Source of the DNA: Kangiella marina
Lineage (GTDB): Bacteria; Pseudomonadota; Gammaproteobacteria; Enterobacterales; Kangiellaceae
Length of the DNA: 64,000 nt
Direction of reading: 5' to 3'
Assembly (NCBI RefSeq): GCF_039541235.1
Contig: NZ_BAABFV010000002.1
Coordinates: 62,001 to 126,000, forward strand
Shown piece by piece: positions 9,507-17,833 of this stretch. The translations under genes were made by a program, and so were the position numbers. The notes beneath the pieces are model-generated. The model was not told the origin of the DNA. It saw only the letters and a list, made by a program, of their open reading frames with translations, and did no database searches. Position 1 is the first letter of the stretch. Each line of letters starts with the position of its first letter.

Positions 9507-11354
9507 ATGAAACGTTTATTTAAATGGATTTTAGGCCTAGTCGGCACTTTTGTCGCACTTATCCTAGTCTTAGGCATCGTTGCAGTGATTTTCTTTAACA
9601 GTGACGAGCTTAAAAATCAGATCGTGAAGAAAGTAAAAGCAGAAACGACAGCGGATCTCGTCATTGAGCAGGAGTTATCGCTGGGCTTTTTCCCCTGGTT
9701 ACAGATCGAAACGGGTGGTGTCACCCTGTCTCAACCTGCGACCTTCAAGAGTGATAAGTCACTGCTCAAGGTTGATCAAGTTGCGGCGAGCATTAAGTTG
9801 ATGCCGCTATTGAGCGGTGATATCGAAGTCGGTTCGGTCGAACTTTCGGGGGCTGAGCTAAATTTGCTTCGTGATAAGGCGGGTCGCTCCAATATTGAAG
9901 CCATGGTTAACGCTAAAGGTAGCGAAGAGGCGGTCGCTGAAGAAGGCACGACTGACTCATCTCAACCAGGAGCCTTAAGTCTTGATAGTTTGTCGCTAAA
10001 GGACTTCACCCTCAACCAGTATGACTATAATCAACAGTTGAGTCAGAGCTTCCGCCTGACGAGTCTAGAGGTTAACGATTTTGAACCTGAAGCGGTAACA
10101 CCAGTTACGGCTCAAGGTAGCTTAAAAAGTAGTGAGGCTCAGTCTGAGTGGGGAATATCCGGTGATTTATGGGTGGCGAAGGATTTTAAGCAGTTTAAAG
10201 TGAGCAAACTTGATGCCGAGCTAGAAGGGTTAAGTCAGCAGCTACAAAGCATCGGTTTAAGCGGCGACCTCGAGCTCAGCATGGAAGATAAAACCACCAA
10301 GCTTAGTCATGTGGGAGCAATGAATTTAAATGGACAGCCTATCGATCTTAAGTTGAATGCTGGCTTCAGTACTTTTAAAGATATTGATGTGACGCTAAGT
10401 GCCGAGCGTTTAGAGTTAGAGCAATTTCTAGCGGCAAGTGCTGGCGAAAAAGCGCCCAAGAAGTCCGGTGCTATGGATCTATCGCCGGTTGCTGATTTCT
10501 TGAAGCGTGCTCGAGTAAAGGGGCAGCTTGATGTTGGGCAACTGATATTGAAGAATGCGACCTTTAGTAATGTCTCGGCTAATTTAAGAAACAAAGGAAC
10601 GACCTTGTTTTTAGATCCGTTTAAAGCGGATGCTTTCCAAGGCAATATGGAAACGATTGCCAGTGTGGACTTCGCATCAAAACCTTTGGCGTTATCGATT
10701 CAGCCAGACTTTGACAATATTCAAATAGGCGACTTATTGGCAGCGTTTTTTGAGTTGGATAAATTGTCAGGGCTGGGCGAACTCGATCTGAACATGAAGA
10801 CCAAAGGTGCTGACGTCAAACAAATGCTACAGAACCTTAATGGTACGGGTAACTTAACCCTGAGCGATGGTGCCTTTAATGGTATCGATATTGCAAAGCT
10901 GGTTCAGTCAGGTTTGAGTTTGCAGTCGCTGAACAAGGAAAATTACAGTGGTAAGACAAATTTCGCTAACCTCAGCAGTAATATCAAAGCTAATCAAGGG
11001 TTGATCGAACTGCCTGATTTTCAATTGAACTCACCTGCGTTTGACTTGATTGGTAAAGCCTCGACCAATGCCAACAAAGAGACTTTGGCGGGTAATTTCC
11101 AGCTGGTGTTAAAAGGGAAGCTTAAGGAAGCGATGGAAGCGAAATATCCAAAGCTTAAAGATAAGAAGTTACCGTTTGAGCTAAAAGGCACTTGGGCTGA
11201 GCCTAAGGCGAGCATTGATATTGAAGCGATGTTAAAAGCTGAATATCAAGACAAGATCGATGACAAGAAAAAAGAGCTTGAAGATAAAGCGAAAGATGAA
11301 CTCAACGATAAACTCGGTGATATCTTCAATCGTAAAAAAGACAGCGATAAGTAA
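9507..11354 (+). CDS. AsmA family protein
   Basis: Inner-membrane-anchored periplasmic protein of the AsmA-like group, which is implicated in phospholipid movement to the outer membrane. One N-terminal membrane span (residues about 5-29, WILGLVGTFVALILVLGIVA) is followed by the AsmA domain, with repeated beta-rich segments and the C-terminal AsmA_2 region (DLNMKTKGADVKQMLQNLNG, GTGNLTLSDGAFNGIDI). The tail (about residues 575-615) is a highly charged Lys/Asp helix. The ATG at 9507 is preferred over the GTG at 9501 because GTGAG lies about 8 nt upstream. Exact function is not assigned. Confidence 0.85.
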   Translation: MKRLFKWILGLVGTFVALILVLGIVAVIFFNSDELKNQIVKKVKAETTADLVIEQELSLGFFPWLQIETGGVTLSQPATFKSDKSLLKVDQVAASIKLMPLLSGDIEVGSVELSGAELNLLRDKAGRSNIEAMVNAKGSEEAVAEEGTTDSSQPGALSLDSLSLKDFTLNQYDYNQQLSQSFRLTSLEVNDFEPEAVTPVTAQGSLKSSEAQSEWGISGDLWVAKDFKQFKVSKLDAELEGLSQQLQSIGLSGDLELSMEDKTTKLSHVGAMNLNGQPIDLKLNAGFSTFKDIDVTLSAERLELEQFLAASAGEKAPKKSGAMDLSPVADFLKRARVKGQLDVGQLILKNATFSNVSANLRNKGTTLFLDPFKADAFQGNMETIASVDFASKPLALSIQPDFDNIQIGDLLAAFFELDKLSGLGELDLNMKTKGADVKQMLQNLNGTGNLTLSDGAFNGIDIAKLVQSGLSLQSLNKENYSGKTNFANLSSNIKANQGLIELPDFQLNSPAFDLIGKASTNANKETLAGNFQLVLKGKLKEAMEAKYPKLKDKKLPFELKGTWAEPKASIDIEAMLKAEYQDKIDDKKKELEDKAKDELNDKLGDIFNRKKDSDK

Positions 11355-11360
11355 ACCCTT

Positions 11361-11397
11361 TTGCTACCGTTTGCATCAAAAGAGTAAATGGTAGCAA
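11361..11397 (+). other. Hairpin between asmA-like and DUF4097-like genes
   Basis: TTGCTACCGTTT at 11361-11372 pairs with AAATGGTAGCAA at 11386-11397, 12 bp with one G-T pair and a 13-nt loop. No T-run follows, and the stem ends 5 nt before the GAGGTG ribosome site of the next gene. It could reduce read-through or tune translation of that gene. Confidence 0.45.
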
Positions 11398-11412
11398 TTA
11401 TTGAGGTGTATG

Positions 11413-12180
11413 ATGCAAACAGTAAATAAATGGTTAGGTGGAATCTCAGCTGTCGCTTTAGGCGTAGCTTCTATGGTCGTAGCGGCTGATGAAACGAAAA
11501 CGTTTTCTCAGAGCTATGATTTCTTTAAGCACGGTAGTATCAACCTAGATAACATCAACGGTAGTATTGAAGTGAGCGGTTGGGATAAAGATGAGATCTT
11601 ACTTGAATACACGATCACCGCGGATGATACTGATGACTTAAAAAATGTCAAAGTTGAAGTTGAGCACAGCGAACAAGATTTTGATGTGGAAGTGGACATT
11701 GAGTCAGGCGGTTTTATGAATTGGGGCGGTAACTCTGGCGAAGTGTCATTTCAACTAAAAGTACCGAAAGGTGTTAGTTTGAACTCAATCGAATCAGTCA
11801 ATGGCAGCATTAAAATTGAAGGCGTTTCTGGTGAGATTAGAGCCGAGACCGTGAATGGAAAAATCGTTATTCGAAACGCGGCGCAGGATGTAAAGTTCGG
11901 CACCGTCAATGGTGATGTCGAAGTGCATCTTGACCAGCTACACAGTTCACACCGAATTAAAGGTGATACTGTCAATGGTGATATCGAAGTATACTTGCCA
12001 GAAAACGATGGCTTTGAACTTCGCACCGAAACGGTTAACGGTGATTTGAGCAATGAGTTCGGCATTAACGTTGATGAAGGTGAGTACGTTGGCGCTGACA
12101 TGGACGGTAAGTATAAAAACGGTGGCGCTAGCTTAAAGTTCGATACGGTAAACGGTGATATCGACGTTCGGAAAAAGTAA
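11413..12180 (+). CDS. Secreted DUF4097-like beta-repeat protein
   Basis: Exported protein of unknown function. The signal peptide ends near AVALGVASMVVAADE. The rest is a beta-rich, probably beta-helical domain with the motif VNG recurring about every 20-25 residues (ESVNGSIKIEG, ETVNGKIVI, GTVNGDVEV, DTVNGDIEV, ETVNGDLSN, DTVNGDIDV). That pattern is characteristic of DUF4097/putative adhesin proteins. Start chosen at 11413 because GAGGTG at 11403-11408 is 4 nt upstream. The frame itself is open from TTG at 11401. The protein ends with a basic RKK. Confidence 0.8.
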   Translation: MQTVNKWLGGISAVALGVASMVVAADETKTFSQSYDFFKHGSINLDNINGSIEVSGWDKDEILLEYTITADDTDDLKNVKVEVEHSEQDFDVEVDIESGGFMNWGGNSGEVSFQLKVPKGVSLNSIESVNGSIKIEGVSGEIRAETVNGKIVIRNAAQDVKFGTVNGDVEVHLDQLHSSHRIKGDTVNGDIEVYLPENDGFELRTETVNGDLSNEFGINVDEGEYVGADMDGKYKNGGASLKFDTVNGDIDVRKK

Positions 12181-12212
12181 CGGCGTTCGTTATTTATTAA
12201 TAATGAGTACTT

Positions 12213-12241
12213 AAAAAGCGGCCTTGAGGGTCGCTTTTTTT
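12213..12241 (+). terminator. Intrinsic terminator, plus strand
   Basis: AAAAAGCG and CGCTTTTT flank GCC...GGT inner pairs and a short loop, followed by T residues. It sits between the end of the DUF4097-like gene and the stop of the convergent methyltransferase and could serve both strands. Confidence 0.8.
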
Positions 12242-12887
12242 ATGGGGTTGCCAGTTTGTGTAATATGGCGGTGTCGTTGCTAGGAAACTCCACAGTGTAG
12301 TTCAGCCAGTCGCCAATCCAGTGAAAGGTGGCTTCTGAGAAAAAGCTGATATGAGTAGGATCATTTTTATAGTGCCAATTGGCAAAGGCTTCGACCGATA
12401 ACGGTCGTTTAGTCATGATGCCGAGATAGCCCTCGATTTTGAGGAGCTCGTCCAATAACTCAAGCTCTTTACGCGGCTGGGAAAAGTGTTCAATCGCTTC
12501 GGTGCAAGTAATAAAGTCATACTGTTGGTTTAAAGCGGTATTATCCTGATAGTAATAGAGGTCGTAATTACTCACTGTGTAGCCTTGGGACTCCAGCAGT
12601 GGTTGAATCGCCGGACCCGGGCCGCATCCAAAGTCTAGTCCAGAAGCGGCTTGAGGCAGCTTTTGAGTGAGCGGAGTGAGTAGTTTATTGAGGAATCGAC
12701 GATAGCCCTCATCGTCAGGAGAGTTTTGGTGTAAATCATAGATCTTCTTTTCATCAGCTTGATTTAGATGGAATTCTGGAGACACAAAAATTAAATCACA
12801 ACGCTTACAGATCTCGTAACGCCGATTTTTATCTTCAAAATACTGCTTTGTCTCGCTTGAGAGGCAAAGAGGGCAAGCGATAGTCAT
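12240..12887 (-). CDS. SAM-dependent methyltransferase with N-terminal zinc ribbon
   Basis: Class I methyltransferase of unknown substrate, 215 residues. The N-terminal Cys4 site (C5, C8, C27, C30) should bind zinc. The SAM site is LDFGCGPG near residue 84, and a second conserved segment ITCTEAIEHF near 124 matches the methyltransferase_12 type. The organisation resembles zinc-ribbon methyltransferases that sometimes modify sugars or small molecules. No neighbour points to a substrate. It diverges from uup with 43 bp between starts. Confidence 0.8.
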   Translation of the reverse strand: MTIACPLCLSSETKQYFEDKNRRYEICKRCDLIFVSPEFHLNQADEKKIYDLHQNSPDDEGYRRFLNKLLTPLTQKLPQAASGLDFGCGPGPAIQPLLESQGYTVSNYDLYYYQDNTALNQQYDFITCTEAIEHFSQPRKELELLDELLKIEGYLGIMTKRPLSVEAFANWHYKNDPTHISFFSEATFHWIGDWLNYTVEFPSNDTAILHKLATP

Positions 12888-12930
12888 GATTTTACGTTAA
12901 AATGTCCCAAAATTTCGATACTGTATTTTA

Positions 12931-14829
12931 ATGTCTTTAGTAACCTTACAACAAGTCGAAGTCGGCTATGGCGGCCCTGCGCTGCTAAATAAAGTGGACT
13001 TCACCATCGAGCCCGGCGAGCGGATCTGTATTATTGGCCGTAATGGCGTTGGTAAATCGACGCTGCTTAAAGTGGTTAATCGAGAAATTATTCCTGATGA
13101 TGGCTCCCTGCGTTTTCAAGAAGGGGTGAAAGTTGCCAAGCTGACTCAGGAAGTCCCTTCTGATACTCATGGCTCCGTGTTCCAGGTGGTCTCATCTGGG
13201 CTGGGTCATGTCGGCGAGCTGCTCCAGCAGTTTCGTCAGTTGAGTGTTAGCACTGATGCCTCAGCGCTAGATCGGATGGCTCAGGTGCAGCAGAAAATTG
13301 AAGCCGAGGATGGATGGGCCATGGATCAGCGGGTTCAGTCGGTGATTAACCGGCTTGGGCTGGATGCTGATGTGGAGTTCGAAGCTCTGTCAGGTGGCAT
13401 GAAGCGTCGTGTATTACTGGCTCAGGCATTGGTTGAGCAGCCTGATGTGCTGTTGCTCGACGAGCCAACCAACCACTTGGACATCGACTCGATTGAGTGG
13501 TTAGAAGGTTTTCTCAAAGCTTACAAGGGGAGTATTTTATTCATTACTCACGATCGACGGTTCTTAAAAAGTTTAGCAACACGAATCGTTGAAATTGATC
13601 GTGGAGAGCTAACGTCGTGGCCTGGGGATTATGACAATTACCTCCGTCGAAAAGAGGAACGACTCGCCGCAGAGGAAAAGCAAAACGCTGAGTTTGACAA
13701 AAAATTAGCACAAGAAGAGGCTTGGATTCGTCAAGGTATCAAAGCCAGACGGACAAGAAACGAAGGTCGGGTTAGGCGCTTGCAGGCTGCGCGTAAAGAG
13801 CGCTCAGAGCGCCGCAATCTTATTGGCAACGTTGATATGAAAGCGCAGAAGGCTGAATTGTCGGGCAAAAAAGTGATCGAAGCTTCAGCCATTAGCATGA
13901 GCTATCAAGACCGTCAGCTGATTGATGACTTTTCAACCTTGATCATGCGAGGCGATAAGGTCGGTATCGTTGGGCCTAACGGTTGCGGTAAATCGACTTT
14001 ACTTAAAATATTGCTGGGGGATTTAAAGCCGGAGCAGGGCACGGTGACCTTAGGAACAAAGCTCGACATTGCTTATTTCGATCAGCACCGAGCACAGCTG
14101 GATGAGACAAAGTCTGCGATGGACAACGTCTCGGAAGGTAAAGACATGATGATGATTAATGGTAAAGAACGCCATGTGATCAGTTACATGCAGGACTTCT
14201 TGTTCACCCCAGAAAGAGCAAGAGCGCCAATTACAGCCTTATCCGGTGGTGAACGAAATCGCTTATTGTTAGCTAAAATCTTAGCAAAGCCTTCTAACTT
14301 GTTAATTCTCGATGAGCCGACCAATGATCTGGATATTGAGACGTTAGAGTTACTGGAAGACATGCTTGAGAATTATAGCGGCACTATGCTGCTGGTGTCG
14401 CACGACCGAGACTTTATTAACAACGTAGTCACTAGCAGTATTGTTTTCGAAGGTCAGGGTAAGGTTAAAGAGTATGTTGGTGGTTATGACGACTGGTTAC
14501 GCCAAAGAAAAACCAAACAAGACTCTTCTTCTGGTGCCGGTGGTTCTCAGTCACAGCAGTCGAAAGTAAAGTCGCGCCGTAAATCTGCTAAGCTGAGTTA
14601 TAAAGACCAGCGAGAATTAGACCAGTTACCGGCTGATATCGCTGATATCGAAAAAAACATTGAGCTGCTGCACACTGAGATGGCAGACCCTGAGTTTTAT
14701 CAACAAGGTAATGATAAAGTGACACAAACTAGTGCCAATCTAGAAGCTTTAGAGTCGAAGTTGGAGCAATGTTTTGAGCGCTGGGAAGAGTTAGAAGCTA
14801 AAAAGGAAGCGCTGGAAAGCGAGGCGTAG
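12931..14829 (+). CDS. uup: ABC-F family ATPase Uup
   Basis: Soluble ABC-F ATPase that acts on ribosomes or branched DNA intermediates and limits precise excision of transposons in E. coli. The 632-residue protein has two ATPase domains: Walker A GRNGVGKST near 37 with signature SGGMKRR, and GPNGCGKST near 350 with SGGERNR. Between them is the linker rich in Arg and Glu (QARRTRNEGRVRR type). After about residue 540 a Ser/Gln/Lys-rich hinge leads to a coiled coil (DQLPADIADIEKNIELLHTEM), the DNA-binding C-terminal domain that distinguishes Uup from EttA and YheS. Confidence 0.93.
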   Translation: MSLVTLQQVEVGYGGPALLNKVDFTIEPGERICIIGRNGVGKSTLLKVVNREIIPDDGSLRFQEGVKVAKLTQEVPSDTHGSVFQVVSSGLGHVGELLQQFRQLSVSTDASALDRMAQVQQKIEAEDGWAMDQRVQSVINRLGLDADVEFEALSGGMKRRVLLAQALVEQPDVLLLDEPTNHLDIDSIEWLEGFLKAYKGSILFITHDRRFLKSLATRIVEIDRGELTSWPGDYDNYLRRKEERLAAEEKQNAEFDKKLAQEEAWIRQGIKARRTRNEGRVRRLQAARKERSERRNLIGNVDMKAQKAELSGKKVIEASAISMSYQDRQLIDDFSTLIMRGDKVGIVGPNGCGKSTLLKILLGDLKPEQGTVTLGTKLDIAYFDQHRAQLDETKSAMDNVSEGKDMMMINGKERHVISYMQDFLFTPERARAPITALSGGERNRLLLAKILAKPSNLLILDEPTNDLDIETLELLEDMLENYSGTMLLVSHDRDFINNVVTSSIVFEGQGKVKEYVGGYDDWLRQRKTKQDSSSGAGGSQSQQSKVKSRRKSAKLSYKDQRELDQLPADIADIEKNIELLHTEMADPEFYQQGNDKVTQTSANLEALESKLEQCFERWEELEAKKEALESEA

Positions 14830-14880
14830 TTTTAGCTGTAATGATGAATGCCACGTTGGCGGGTTTAAGTGGGTGATGAT

Positions 14881-15462
14881 ATGGCAAATGATGATTTTGA
14901 TTTATTTAAGAAAGAGTTGGGTGGTGTTAAACCGATCAAAAATGATCGCGTGAATTTGCATAGCCCAAAAGATGAACCATCACTATCACAGTTAGCCCGC
15001 CAAGAAGCAGCCTTGGGGCGCAAGCCAAACCATGACCCTAATTATTTAAGCACTGATTTTGTAGCGCCTGTCGAACCAAACTCATGGCTGGAATATAAGC
15101 GTTCAGGGGTGCAAGAGGGCGTTTACAAAAAATTGAGGCTGGGTAAGTATGATATACAGGCTCAAACTGACCTCCATAGGCTCACCGTTAACGAGGCGCG
15201 TGACGAGGTTTTTTATTTCATAAAGGCATGCGTAAAACGGGGTAAGCGAACAGTATTAATTACTCATGGTAAAGGTGAAAGGAGCGTGCCTCAGGCTGTG
15301 TTAAAAAGCCACGTTAATCACTGGTTACAGCAACATGACTCTGTGATGGCTTTCCATTCAGCACAGCAAAAACATGGTGGTTTGGGCTCGGTGTATGTGT
15401 TGTTAAAAAAGAACGAGCTGGATAAGCAGCTGAACCGAGAAACCTATAATAAAACGGTTTAA
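14881..15462 (+). CDS. Smr domain protein (SmrA/SmrB-like endonuclease)
   Basis: Has a C-terminal Smr domain with DLHRLTVNEARDEV, the ITHGKG loop and HGGLGSVYVLLKK. These are the motifs of Smr nucleases that cut mRNA or nick DNA. SmrB cleaves mRNA at collided ribosomes in E. coli. The N-terminal 80 residues contain the NDDFDLFKKELGGVKPIKND pattern shared by proteobacterial SmrA/SmrB proteins. The ATG at 14881 gives MANDDFDLF and is preferred to the GTG at 14869. It follows uup by 51 nt and precedes a small unknown gene by 11 nt, so the three may be co-transcribed. Confidence 0.87.
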   Translation: MANDDFDLFKKELGGVKPIKNDRVNLHSPKDEPSLSQLARQEAALGRKPNHDPNYLSTDFVAPVEPNSWLEYKRSGVQEGVYKKLRLGKYDIQAQTDLHRLTVNEARDEVFYFIKACVKRGKRTVLITHGKGERSVPQAVLKSHVNHWLQQHDSVMAFHSAQQKHGGLGSVYVLLKKNELDKQLNRETYNKTV

Positions 15463-15473
15463 GGACCAGAGAA

Positions 15474-15875
15474 ATGGAACAGAAAGATAAGGTGCTGATT
15501 TTGACCGAAGAAACCTCGACCAACACTTGGCGTAAAACACGCAACTTACTGTTGTTACAGTTGAAGTTGTGGATTGATGCTTTGAGGGATTTCGCTTTAA
15601 TGCCGATAGGTTTTGTTTGTTACTTGATGGATTTATTCAGTGACAGTAAGGACGACCACCATTGGAATAGGCTCATGAAGTGGGGCCGTCAGAGTGATCA
15701 TCATATTAATTTGTTCCAACACAAATCATTCGACAAGAAAAAGTCCGTTACGGTAGATGATCTGGCGGATATTGTCGAGGATGTGTTGAAAAAAGACGTT
15801 AAGAACTCACAAAGTACTCAGCAGTTAGTCGAAACAATTAAGCAGCGTGTGAAAACGCAATTTCGTCAAGATTAA
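15474..15875 (+). CDS. Hypothetical protein, 133 residues
   Basis: I do not recognise this protein. It has an amphipathic N-terminal half with one hydrophobic stretch at about residues 27-53 (LLLLQLKLWIDALRDFALMPIGFV broken by charges), possibly a membrane-associated helix. A charged middle (SDSKDDHHWNRLMKWGRQSD) and a helical C-terminus follow. A ribosome site (AAGGACCAGAGAA) lies just upstream of the ATG. It sits 11 nt after the Smr gene and 18 nt before the LpxR-like gene in the same direction, suggesting one operon. Confidence 0.7.
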   Translation: MEQKDKVLILTEETSTNTWRKTRNLLLLQLKLWIDALRDFALMPIGFVCYLMDLFSDSKDDHHWNRLMKWGRQSDHHINLFQHKSFDKKKSVTVDDLADIVEDVLKKDVKNSQSTQQLVETIKQRVKTQFRQD

Positions 15876-15893
15876 GGTATAAGGAACTTCAGG

Positions 15894-16919
15894 ATGCGAT
15901 TTTTTGTAGAGGTGTGGGGCTTATCCCTTTTTTCAATGTCAGCGCTGAAGGCGGAGCCCAAAGATGAGGGTTTTGCTGGAACGAATCCCCAAGTAGGAGA
16001 GTTTGCCACTTTGACATTAGAGAACGATCTCTTTGCAGGTAAAGATGGCGGTTACACAAATGGAATTGGTTTTAGCTGGGGCTATGGGCCTTATGATGAT
16101 TATGCGGAGTCGAGTGCGCCTAGTTGGCTTGTTGGGCTGAGCGACATGCTGTTTATCCATACCTCCGATCCTAGAGAGAAAGCGGTGAGTTTCAGTATTT
16201 TCCAAGGCATGCAGACCCCGGAAGATATTCAAACCGAAGCGTTGATCGAGGATGACTTACCCTACGCAGGATTACTTGGCTGGCGCAGTACTTTATATGC
16301 TTGGGATAATGATGTGGCCGACCAGTTTTCGGTGGTGTTAGGTATCGTAGGACCGGCATCGCTGGCAGAAGATACACAAAAGATCGTTCATCGAATTACC
16401 GGCTCAGAGAAGCCACAAGGCTGGGACAATCAATTGCATAACGAGCTGGTGTTTAGCATTAATGGCCAACGCAGCTGGCGCTTTGATATGAGCAACGGAG
16501 AAGGTTTTGGGACAGACTTTCTAACCTTCGCAAGTGGCAGCATTGGAACATTTAACTCTGAGGTTTCAGCATCTGCTATGGTCCGTTATGGCTCAGGTCT
16601 CGCAGAGACTTTCCCTGCTGTCAGCATTTTGCCGGGGCGAGATATTAACCCGTTGGCAGGATCTAATACGGATCACTTCTATTTGTTCTTCGGTGCGCAG
16701 GCACGGTATGTTTTTAACGATATCTTTGTTGATGGTAATACTTTCCGTGACAGTCACTCGGTCACCTTAAAACATGAAGGTTTCACTCTTTCCACGGGAG
16801 CCGTTTGGAATTGGGAAAAGTGGGGACTGCTCTTTTCCATTGCTGAAACCAGCTCAGCATTTGAAGAAAGAAAAGGGCGGGGACGTTTTGGCTCACTGAG
16901 CTTTAGTTACCGCTTTTAG
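15894..16919 (+). CDS. LpxR-like outer-membrane lipid A deacylase
   Basis: Probable outer-membrane beta-barrel of the LpxR/DUF2219 family, which removes the 3'-acyloxyacyl chain of lipid A. A short signal peptide (about residues 1-21) is followed by TLENDLFAGKDGGYTNGIGF, matching the LpxR active-site Asn-Asp segment. DLPYAGLLGWRSTLYAW and QGWDNQLHNE are further family hallmarks. The barrel ends in an aromatic residue (SLSFSYRF), as expected for outer-membrane proteins. 341 residues is normal. A role in lipid A remodelling is inferred from the family only. Confidence 0.86.
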   Translation: MRFFVEVWGLSLFSMSALKAEPKDEGFAGTNPQVGEFATLTLENDLFAGKDGGYTNGIGFSWGYGPYDDYAESSAPSWLVGLSDMLFIHTSDPREKAVSFSIFQGMQTPEDIQTEALIEDDLPYAGLLGWRSTLYAWDNDVADQFSVVLGIVGPASLAEDTQKIVHRITGSEKPQGWDNQLHNELVFSINGQRSWRFDMSNGEGFGTDFLTFASGSIGTFNSEVSASAMVRYGSGLAETFPAVSILPGRDINPLAGSNTDHFYLFFGAQARYVFNDIFVDGNTFRDSHSVTLKHEGFTLSTGAVWNWEKWGLLFSIAETSSAFEERKGRGRFGSLSFSYRF

Positions 16920-16932
16920 GTTTTAACTCAGG

Positions 16933-17421
16933 CTATTCCTCGTGGGGGCTGGGGTATCGAATTTTGTCGATCCACAGCCTTCGAGTTTCCTCTGGAAGTT
17001 TAACCACAACTTCATCGTCAATCATCTTACCCAATAAAGCTCTTGCCATGGGTGAGTCGACGCTAATGTATTCAGGTTTTACATCAAACTCGTCAGAGCC
17101 AACAATCCTGTACAGTGTTTCATCATTACTGTCGTCAATCACCGTGACTTCTGCGCCAAAAAATACTTTATCTTGAGTCTGTGGAGTGTGTTCAATGACT
17201 TGCATCTCTGCGGTGCGTTTCTGTAAGTATCGGACTCGACGGTCGATTTCCCTTAACTGTTTTTTGCGATAAATATATTCCGCATTTTCACTGCGATCAC
17301 CCTCGGCCGCGGCTGCGTTGATGGCGCGAGTGACTTCCGGGCGAAGGTTTTTCCATAAATGGGCAAGTTCGTTTCGCAGCCGAGTAGCACCTGCTGCCGT
17401 GATCAGATTTGAGCGTTTCAT
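16933..17421 (-). CDS. greB: Transcription elongation factor GreB
   Basis: Rescues backtracked RNA polymerase by stimulating cleavage of the transcript 3' end. The N-terminal coiled coil (residues about 1-75) carries the acidic tip in AAAAEGDRSENAEYIYRKKQ, where Asp and Glu coordinate the catalytic Mg. The C-terminal FKBP-like domain spans about 85-155. The RYLQKRTAEMQVIE linker matches GreB rather than GreA. It is convergent with the LpxR-like gene (13 nt apart) and downstream of the small lipoprotein gene. Confidence 0.92.
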   Translation of the reverse strand: MKRSNLITAAGATRLRNELAHLWKNLRPEVTRAINAAAAEGDRSENAEYIYRKKQLREIDRRVRYLQKRTAEMQVIEHTPQTQDKVFFGAEVTVIDDSNDETLYRIVGSDEFDVKPEYISVDSPMARALLGKMIDDEVVVKLPEETRRLWIDKIRYPSPHEE

Positions 17422-17430
17422 CAGTGAGTT

Positions 17431-17643
17431 TTATAGCGTATCGTCGTCGCTTTCTTTGGAGTGTTCTTCAAGCTGTTTATTAATAGTATCAACACGCTTA
17501 TTCATTTCGTCTTCAACAGCTTTGGCTTTATCCAGTTGCTGCTTTTTATAGTCGCTTAGCTCTGTTCTTTCTTCTGGCTCAGCGTTACAGCCCGATAATA
17601 GTAACACAGAGCTGATGCTTAGCAGGGCAATCAAGATTTTCAT
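17431..17643 (-). CDS. Small lipoprotein, 70 residues
   Basis: Starts at the ATG at 17643, which has AGGA about 9 nt upstream. The frame is open further 5' but without a ribosome site. The signal peptide MKILIALLSISSVLLL ends in lipobox LSGC (Cys near residue 19). The mature part of about 50 residues is highly charged and helical (SDYKKQQLDKAKAVEDEMNK), reminiscent of small outer-membrane coiled-coil lipoproteins. Function unknown. It lies 9 nt upstream of greB on the same strand. Confidence 0.75.
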   Translation of the reverse strand: MKILIALLSISSVLLLSGCNAEPEERTELSDYKKQQLDKAKAVEDEMNKRVDTINKQLEEHSKESDDDTL

Positions 17644-17753
17644 AAGTTTTTTCCTATAAAAAAAGTCATTATAAGAAGGGTGTGCTGTATCAACAACCGT
17701 TAGATTAGCAAACTTCAAGAAAAGGTAGAGAAAACTCACCAAAAAAGTGAAAT

Positions 17754-17787
17754 ATGTATGGTAATCATTCTCATTTAGATTTATAAT
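17754..17787 (+). promoter_or_regulatory. Fur-box-like operator overlapping TonB receptor promoter
   Basis: 17754-17772 matches 13 of 19 positions of the Fur consensus, including the core TAATCATT, with TCTC at its end. A perfect TATAAT at 17782-17787 is a candidate -10 box. Its -35 region (about 17759-17764) lies inside the Fur-like site, so Fur binding would block RNA polymerase. The downstream gene encodes a TonB-dependent receptor, which fits iron repression. Confidence 0.75.
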
Positions 17788-17833
17788 CCCGCCCGAAAGT
17801 CACATTCTGCAGATAAACAAGTTAGGTAATTAC

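Noticed and set aside
11751-12101. 116-codon minus-strand frame inside the DUF4097-like gene
   Set aside because: It arises from the repetitive VNG codons read in antisense, giving a Ser/Thr/Pro-rich low-complexity peptide.
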